From assembly GCF_012489685.1 (NCBI RefSeq), contig NC_080041.1, positions 27,889,780 to 27,953,779 of the forward strand: DNA of 64,000 nt, in the 5' to 3' direction. Every line of letters starts with the position of its first letter. Positions within the stretch are counted from its first letter, which is position 1. A program made the translations under genes and the position numbers. Of the stretch, positions 57,683 through 64,000 are shown piece after piece. The DNA comes from Lotus japonicus. Taxonomy: Eukaryota; Streptophyta; Magnoliopsida; Fabales; Fabaceae. The notes under the pieces were generated by a model, which saw only the letters and a program-made list of their open reading frames with translations, was not told the origin of the DNA and searched no databases.

Positions 57683-58706
57683 CATGGCATGCATTGCGGA
57701 CCAAGTGACCGGGACTGGGCTTGGTTGGCCATGGCTAGTGACCTGGACTGGGCTAGTCGATGGTGACATTCAGGGGAGGCCCTGAATAAGGACGAACGTC
57801 AAACGACAGTGCGTTGGAGAGGTCCAACCCCGATCATCAAGCTGTTGGGCAGCGGTGTGTTGGAGAGGTCCAACCCTGATCGTGGAGTCGTGTTCGTCCA
57901 GCCTTTCCATGAGGGATTGGCTTATGTATATCCAAAGCGTCTGCATGCGTGTGCACGAGCATTGACTGACAATAAACTATGAGATAGTTCCCTATACTTG
58001 TGAAACTTAGAATTATGAGATAGTTCCCTATACTTGTGAACCTTATAACTTATATAGTTCCCATATTTGTGAATGTTAGCTTATTGAAGAACTTGTAATT
58101 GATAGGGTAGTATACCCTACTTATGATGTGTGTGTGTTAGAAGTTGACTCTTGCTTGTTTGCTTGTTTGCTTGTTTGTTGTTTGGGGCGCTTAACGCCGA
58201 GACAACAAGCATGCGTGTGATCAGTCGAGATGCGACCCTATATCTGCTTGATGTGGACGACGGCAAGGCTCGAGACATCGACTGCGCGAGTGATGGTTCA
58301 GCTATGGGATTGGCGAGAGCAGAGGATGCAAGGCGATATGATTCGAGCGCTGGAGGAGGCCTTGGAGGGCATGCGGCCTATGAGTCGGGTATTGAGTGTG
58401 ATAATTGAGTCTGTACTTGGGGGTGAACTGAGTTTGTTAATAGGGTTCGAACCTAACCTAGAGACCTTCTTGTTCTGTTGGCTCGGGGGCGGTCGGACAC
58501 TAGTTTAATCATTATGTTGTAATTTGAAAGAATCATTGTACGCTTCCACAACTTTTATTAATAACATGAATTATTCAGTCTACTTCTCAAGTTACTACAT
58601 TTTATTTGTAAGCAATGTTTCGAAAAGGTTTTTATTTCACTTAAAATTTACACACGTTTTTGGAAAAAGGTTACTAATGTGACCCTCGAGAAATTAGGGC
58701 GTTACA

Positions 58707-59098
58707 TTGTGGTATCAGAGCTTTGGTTGAGAAAACCATAGCTTTGGGTTAGTGGTCCCTAAGAGTTGTGTCCGAGAGAGTTGGGTAGAAATTGTTTGCT
58801 AAGATGTTTGCTTGACTAGTGAGATTGTCTGGAGCATCATTGCCGTGATGCTCAACCCTTGGAGTCCTTAGACTCTGAAGCCTCATTTGATGATTTGTGG
58901 AATGTAAACTTAGATGAGGAACTCGTGAAGGTTGAAATATACCTCCACGACACGATCCATCTAACACACAATTGACTTAGGCCACTGGCAAGCGACCCTT
59001 AGAAAGTTCATTGTGGGCCAATTACTGGAACTACGAAAAGCTAGGACGCCTCGCGACGGATTGCAAGGCACTAAAGGCAGAAACAACCTAGAATTATG
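58707..59098 (+). other. Gypsy leader and gag remnant after LTR X
   Basis: PBS TGGTATCAGAGC at 58710-58721, then degraded sequence. Near 59030-59090 the text resembles a gag zinc-knuckle stretch (CGKLGH-like, heavily mutated). No open frame. Cut by solo LTR Z. Confidence 0.55.
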
Positions 59099-59103
59099 TA
59101 TCT

Positions 59104-62100
59104 TGTAACACCCCGATTTCCAGGTGTCACTTTAGTAACCAAAAGTAAACTTTACGCGGAAACACAGGTAATTTTTTTTTCGTTTGATTCCTTTTTAAAA
59201 AAAAACAATAAGGAAATAAAGACAAAACCCAACAACTAAACTAACCGATATACAATGTGAACACATGTACAACCTCAGCCGTAGGAAAATATATACAGAC
59301 CCAGAAGTGTGAGTGAAAGTATCAAATATACAGTCATCCAAGAGAAAGTCGGCCCCAAAATGGCCTCAACCCAAGACCCCTATAGTCCGACAGACTCTCT
59401 GTGATCCTCAGCAAGAGAACCACACAAAAAGCCATATATCGGGAACCTACCCTGTCCCAAAAGTAAGACGAATCAGAGCTATGACAGTAACAACCAACTC
59501 AAAAGACTCTAACCACCCATATCCCACACTACTATCATCGACTCTCCCTCGATCAGGCATGAAGTCCGGGTCCTCGTCGAAAGCTTCAGTAATAGTCGTT
59601 ACGCTCCAGGTTCTCCACGAGTGGCGAATCTTCACGAATCGGCTGACGGACGCCTGGCAGCAGGCCGACCGCCCAAACACAAACATACAAACAAAGCCAA
59701 GGCGCTAGGGTCAACTTACAGAATACAATAGATATACAATCAACATGCGATAAAGGGGGTATATATATATGTTGTATATATACATATAAGTTCTGCATTG
59801 TATCAAATCTCTAATGCAATTCAATCATCAAAACACATAACGATGCTTATCAACATCAAATCATCAATACCTCAACAAATATAGTTAGAGTGCATGATAT
59901 GTCAATGCAACGTCAATTAAGAGGGTTCCGGAGGAAATAGGCTGGGCACGATCGAGTCGGTCCTAACACTGGCATTGTGTCGACCATAACCCTCGGGTGT
60001 CACTTACAACCTGGACATAGTCGGATAAGTCCTAACCCTGCGGGTCGACTTTTCCCTCCGCTATGCCTGACAATCAACAGGTCGATCCTAACCATACGGT
60101 CGATCATATCCCCCATCGAATGCCCGAGTTACCCGAAGGCATGCTGTACCCGAAGGTATATACTGTACCCGAAGGCATATACTGTACCCGAAGGCATATA
60201 CTGTACCCGAAGGTATATAGATATACTGTACCCGAAGGTATATACTGTACCCGAAGGTATATAGATATACTGTACCCGAAGGTATATACTGTACCCGAAG
60301 GTATATAGATATACTGTACCCGAAGGTATATGTCGATTCAGCGACAAAAGACAATTAATTATGAAAGGAGTGCAATTACCCTTGATGACTTCTTGAGTCA
60401 TCTGACTCATCAAATTTCGATGGTCAAAAACTGCTCAGCGAGCGGAGAGTAACAATGTACTTGGAAACTTATAGTTCCCTGACTTATCCTTCAGATAGTC
60501 AAATAAATAAACTGCTCATCGAGCGAAAGAGTATAAGCATACTTAGAAACTTTTGAGCTTCCTCAAAACTTCGATTCGGCGACACTTCTCATTTTTCAAA
60601 ATTAATATCCAAATCCTAGAAGTTCATTTGAGATCCTTGACATTTAATTAAAAGAGTTTGAATGTTGTTTAAAGCATTATGGAATTTCTCATTAAAATAT
60701 TCTATTTCCAAAACTATAAGTTCAAAAGATCCCGATATCCCCAAAATCCCATGAGAAGGTCTTGAAACCACAAAAGAAGACAAGAGTCTGAACCTCAGTT
60801 TGTCTTGTCGAGATAAGCCCTTAAGCGTTCGCCACCAACGAGGCATAACTGACTGTTGTTCCTCACATTTGGTTAGTCCACGAATAACCGATATAAGTTG
60901 CACAATACGGTCAGCATATTCCAATAATAATTGCATGCTTCAGAATAATGTGCACAAGTATTCACATAGCCTAAGATTAACCATTTAATCACTCAGCAAG
61001 TATGGCATGTGAATTAAGTAATTGCGGCAAAACATAACCCTGTCCTATCCACTAGGAAGCTGTAATACAGAAACCAGTAAACGGCCGAAGCCTCTCAAAA
61101 AAAGGAGACACACGTCTCATATTAGTTTCACACGGCCGAAGCCTCCAGAAAATATTTCGCAGTTCAAAGCGATAAACAATATCCAAGCAATATTCACCAT
61201 CAAGCAATATTCAAGACGAAGTTATCGACGCCTACAATACAAATAGCTAGTAAGTAAGTTTCCCTAACCTCGAGTTGTTCTAGTCTCGCGGTGCAGGTCT
61301 CGCTCACAAGCTTGTTCAGTCAATCCCAAAGTTTCCACAATCGAACCTTTGAGCAAACAAAGCAATAATGAATCAAAACAAGTTGATACCGTCGAAACAA
61401 TCCTAACTAATGTTCGACAAAGCTCAAGAAGCTTCAGAGTACAACATTTAGGCACGAATGGAAAGGCTTTCCCCGAATGGATGAGTTTTGACTCGATTCA
61501 AGTTTTGTACAAAAACACTTTATTCGCTAAAACGGGCATAACTCGAGCTACAGAACTCAGAATGACACGAAACCGGCGCCAAAATTTCGACAATTGAAAG
61601 AGCTACGCAATGGCTCAGGTCATAGAGACCCAAAAATTATTTTTGGACACGATACCCAAGCAAATAGGTTTCGGCCACTATGGAAAATAGGGTTTTCGAA
61701 CTTTTTCTTCGATCTAAATCAATTCCTAGGTAGTTTTAGGGTAAAACTAAGGCAAAGAAACTGTCAGAACAATTTTCGGACAATCGAGTCGAAATACGGC
61801 TATCCAGGGGCATTTTGGTCCAAAATAAAGGCTCAAAACTTCAAAGTTATCAGTTCTGAAAACAAATTTGACAGCAATGATCCTCATGACATCCGTGACA
61901 ACAAATCCTAAAGGCACGAAGTCAGTTTAAGTCTTTTCGACAATAAAGTTTCGAAATGTGAGACAAAAAGGGTTTTGAAACAGTTTTTCAGATCCTGGAC
62001 AACTGGATCACAATCAGCGTTTACTGACAGAGGTTTTAGACTCTCGGGAACATAAGGAACATAACCCAATCAAGAAATCAGAGAAATCAAACAGTTTTAC

Positions 62101-63012
62101 AAAAAGCTCAAAACTGTGAGCACAAAAACGACTTCAGAAATGCAGTAGAAACAGTAATCAGAGGTAGGATTCAAGCTAGTTACCTCGATACCTTGAAGTA
62201 GAGACGAACTGCGCGAAGATCGGTCGAGTTTCGGCGAAAATCTCCTCTCCCTCTCTCTCTACAAACCGCGGCCCCAAATGGAAGAAAATGAGAGATATTT
62301 TGCTTTTTCGCCTATTTATAGGCGGGTGAAATCGCGGGAAAATGAAAATTTCGCGATTCCGATTTTTGCAGCACGTTCACCGAAGAATTCTAAGAGAGAT
62401 TCTGGCGACATAATTCCAGAACTCAAAACAAATCTCTGACATTTGGGAAAAAACGATATCTAAAACGCCAAAAGCGGTGTAAGTTAGTCTGTCCCGAAAA
62501 ACTACTTTTTGCTGTGATGCTCAAACGACAAAACTTTGTACTGAAGAAAGATTGGAAATGTCGAAACAAATCTGGCAACGCGGACGGAAACTTCGTTAGA
62601 ATTCCCGAATAGAAAAAGTCTTCATCCATCGCTCGAAAATAGGGTTTCGAAGCAAAGAAATTAGCGTCGGCGGACATCCGAAAAGTGAAACCTATCGTGC
62701 GTACAGTCCAGAGTTCCGAAATGAAACGCTGGTCGAAGGAAAAATAAAGAGAATCTTTAAATTTTCCAAGGATTCGAAATCTCACTTAAAACGTAGCTCT
62801 AAAAGCGATATAGCCTATACTGGACACGCTCGCCATAAGGCAGGTGTGCAGACGACTCGCACTAACTCCGAAAACGACTACGCAACATTCCTCAAGCAAT
62901 TCCTGGACTTTCTTCTTCATCAATCTTTCTCAAATATCAAACTCCTGTCACGCTTACACTGATTCTACGCGTGAGTCGGAAACTAACTTGTTCTGAAAAT
63001 CCAGGTCTTACA
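59104..63012 (-). mobile_element. Gypsy solo LTR Z
   Basis: 3909 bp, TGTAACACCCCG to AGGTCTTACA, flanked by TATCT at 59099-59103 and 63013-63017. Related to the body of the G1 3' LTR (14385-19500). Holds a short tandem array at 60131-60331. No PBS, PPT or pol, hence a solo LTR. ORFs of about 60-130 codons within it are not supported as genes. Confidence 0.92.
60131..60331. repeat. 19/25-bp tandem repeat in LTR Z
   Basis: About nine units of ACCCGAAGGTATATACTGT, some extended by 6 bp (TAGATA) to 25 bp, forming an alternating higher-order pattern towards the right. It yields repetitive ORFs on both strands that have no other support. Confidence 0.92.
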
Positions 63013-63017
63013 TATCT

Positions 63018-63537
63018 CATGGCGGCCAAGGGAACCAAGCTCGATGGAAGGACATAACTTGCTTTAAGTGTGGAAAATTGGATTGATATGCCGACACCTG
63101 CAGGGAAGATGCAAAAGTATGCTTTAACTAAGGGATGCCACTTACCAAAGATCGAGGTTTGAATGAACGCTCCGAGTGGGAATAAAAAAAGATTGCTACA
63201 GACATCAAGAGCCTTGTGGGTTTGGCTGACTACTATCGATGTTTCATCGAAGGTTTCTCAAAGTAGACGGGACCCTTGACACAACCTACTCGAAAGAATC
63301 AACTGTTCGCTTGGACGGAAAAGTGCGAAGCTAGTTTTCAAGAGTTGAAGAAGCATCTGACGACTGCACCAGTGTCAGCATTGCCATGGGCAGCTGAACC
63401 TTATGAAGTCTACTGTGATACGTCTCACCACAGACTTGGTTGTGTGATGATGCAACAAAAGAAGGCAGTCGCCCATGCGTTGAGACAATTGAGGAGTCGA
63501 TACAAGAATAGCATGTCGGATCGCGAGAAGTATTAGA
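63018..63537 (+). pseudogene. Gypsy gag/pol remnant
   Basis: Degraded interior: a knuckle-like CFKCGKLD...YADTC (about 63057-63100) and then, after a large deletion, the RT/RNase H boundary SLVGLADYYRCFIEGFSK, a stop, [20 protein letters not shown], and RNase H KHLTTAPVSALPWAAEPYEV with VYCDTSHHRLGC. It matches the G1 region at about 21480-21740. Protease, most of RT and integrase are absent. Several stops. It looks like a deletion derivative of a chromovirus. Confidence 0.8.
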
Positions 63538-63595
63538 GTACGCAACGGAAGCATGGTGTGCATTTACGTGGCAGTTTCGAGGAGGAAACTATTTT

Positions 63596-63608
63596 AAGAG
63601 GGTGGTAC
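63596..63608 (+). promoter_or_regulatory. Polypurine tract
   Basis: AAGAGGGTGGTAC in the same context (GAAACTATTTTAAG upstream) as the G1 tract at 19614-19628, followed at once by an LTR-like TG. Confidence 0.75.
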
Positions 63609-64000
63609 TGTGTCGGACTCCTTTAAATAAATGATATTTAGTATTATGTTGTGTGAATTGTTTGTGCCTAATGTGTGTTATGTGATTTGATGTGTTAAAG
63701 GCTCATTTTGGAGTCATATAGCGGGAAAACACATTGAACGAGTCTATTTCTTCCCTGAGTTTTTGTGATGTTTTGTGTGATTGTGTTACACTCTCGATTA
63801 TCCTCGCTTAGCGGTGATGGTGGATGGAACCGTCAGCTAAGAAAGGATGGCGGATGGAGCCAATGATCAGAGTGCATCGATCGGGATGGTGGATGGAACC
63901 ATCAAGGTTGATGAGATGGTGGATGGAACCATCGGTTAAGTAGGAATGGTGGATGGAACCATTGGTCAGACCGAGATGGTGGATGGAACCATCAGGAAAG
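63609..64000 (+). repeat. Start of a gypsy 3' LTR, cut by window end
   Basis: Begins TGTGTCGGACTCC right after the PPT. Layout resembles LTR X but the sequence is clearly different, so the two need not belong to one element. Includes the stem-loop tandem array at its right end. Confidence 0.65.
63817..64000. repeat. About 30-bp tandem repeat with internal stem-loop
   Basis: Six visible units starting ATGGTGGATGGAACCATC; most are 30 bp, one is 39 bp. In each, GATGGT pairs with ACCATC around GGATGGA. The array continues past the window edge. Confidence 0.85.

Larger units (their letters stand above)
38536..58706 (+). repeat. Gypsy LTR X, split by copia D and solo LTR Y
   Basis: Starts TGTAAGACCCCG (38536) and ends GGGCGTTACA (58706), followed by a PBS. 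Removing D (39651-53973) and Y (54771-57682) with one duplication each leaves about 2.93 kb, matching the 2912 bp of Y, its sister LTR. The remaining host pieces are 38536-39650, 53974-54770 and 57683-58706. Small ORFs near its 3' end (58151-58508) are frame shadows. Confidence 0.85.

Noticed and set aside
60063..60413. Repetitive ORFs of 80-95 codons on both strands
   Set aside because: Products of the 19/25-bp tandem repeat, whose unit happens to lack stops.

Overview
The window is plant nuclear DNA, almost certainly from a eudicot and probably a legume, made entirely of nested LTR retrotransposons. I found no host protein-coding gene and no cellular tRNA or rRNA gene. The plant assignment rests on SIRE1/Sirevirus-type Ty1/copia elements (initiator-Met PBS, gag, pol, a third large ORF, repeated purine tracts before the 3' LTR), chromodomain-bearing Ty3/gypsy elements with LTRs of 2-4 kb, and two miniature TRIM elements. 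The legume assignment is inference.

Layout. 1-6445: copia copy A (+), cut by the window start and by a 100-N gap (6446-6545). 6546-14384: copia copy B (-), the inverse of A across the gap. 14385-36230: gypsy element G1 (-), whose 3' LTR holds a copia LTR plus TRIM1 (14555-16207), whose gag is split by copia C (23677-33487, repeats GCCTT), and whose 5' LTR holds TRIM2 (35591-35986, repeats GTAAC). 36231-36857: truncated copia LTR. 36898-38535: probable LTR fragment. 38536-58706: large gypsy LTR X, split by copia D (39651-53973, repeats TCCCT) and by same-family solo LTR Y (54771-57682, repeats CATGG). D itself carries gypsy solo LTR G2 (45703-48815, repeats GCTTC) in its third ORF. 58707-64000: remnant gypsy interior split by solo LTR Z (59104-63012, repeats TATCT), then the start of another LTR.

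How the parts work. Copia copies are LTR - PBS - gag - pol - ORF3 - a small convergent ORF on the opposite strand - several AGGGGGAG tracts - LTR. In A, B and C gag and pol overlap in different frames. D has lost 643 nt at that junction, which places them in one frame. Every element present in full has some lesion (stops, frameshifts, deletions or nested insertions), so none looks autonomous as read. The two copia elements with both LTRs have near-identical LTR pairs, so they are young.

Most interesting: (1) the antisense ORF, the same 131 codons without indels in two diverged copies, each with a TATA box; (2) two TRIMs whose LTR/PBS junctions carry tRNA-type A and B boxes with identical 41-nt spacing and a TTTT beside the A box; (3) a copia-LTR + TRIM composite flanked by a 5-bp duplication.
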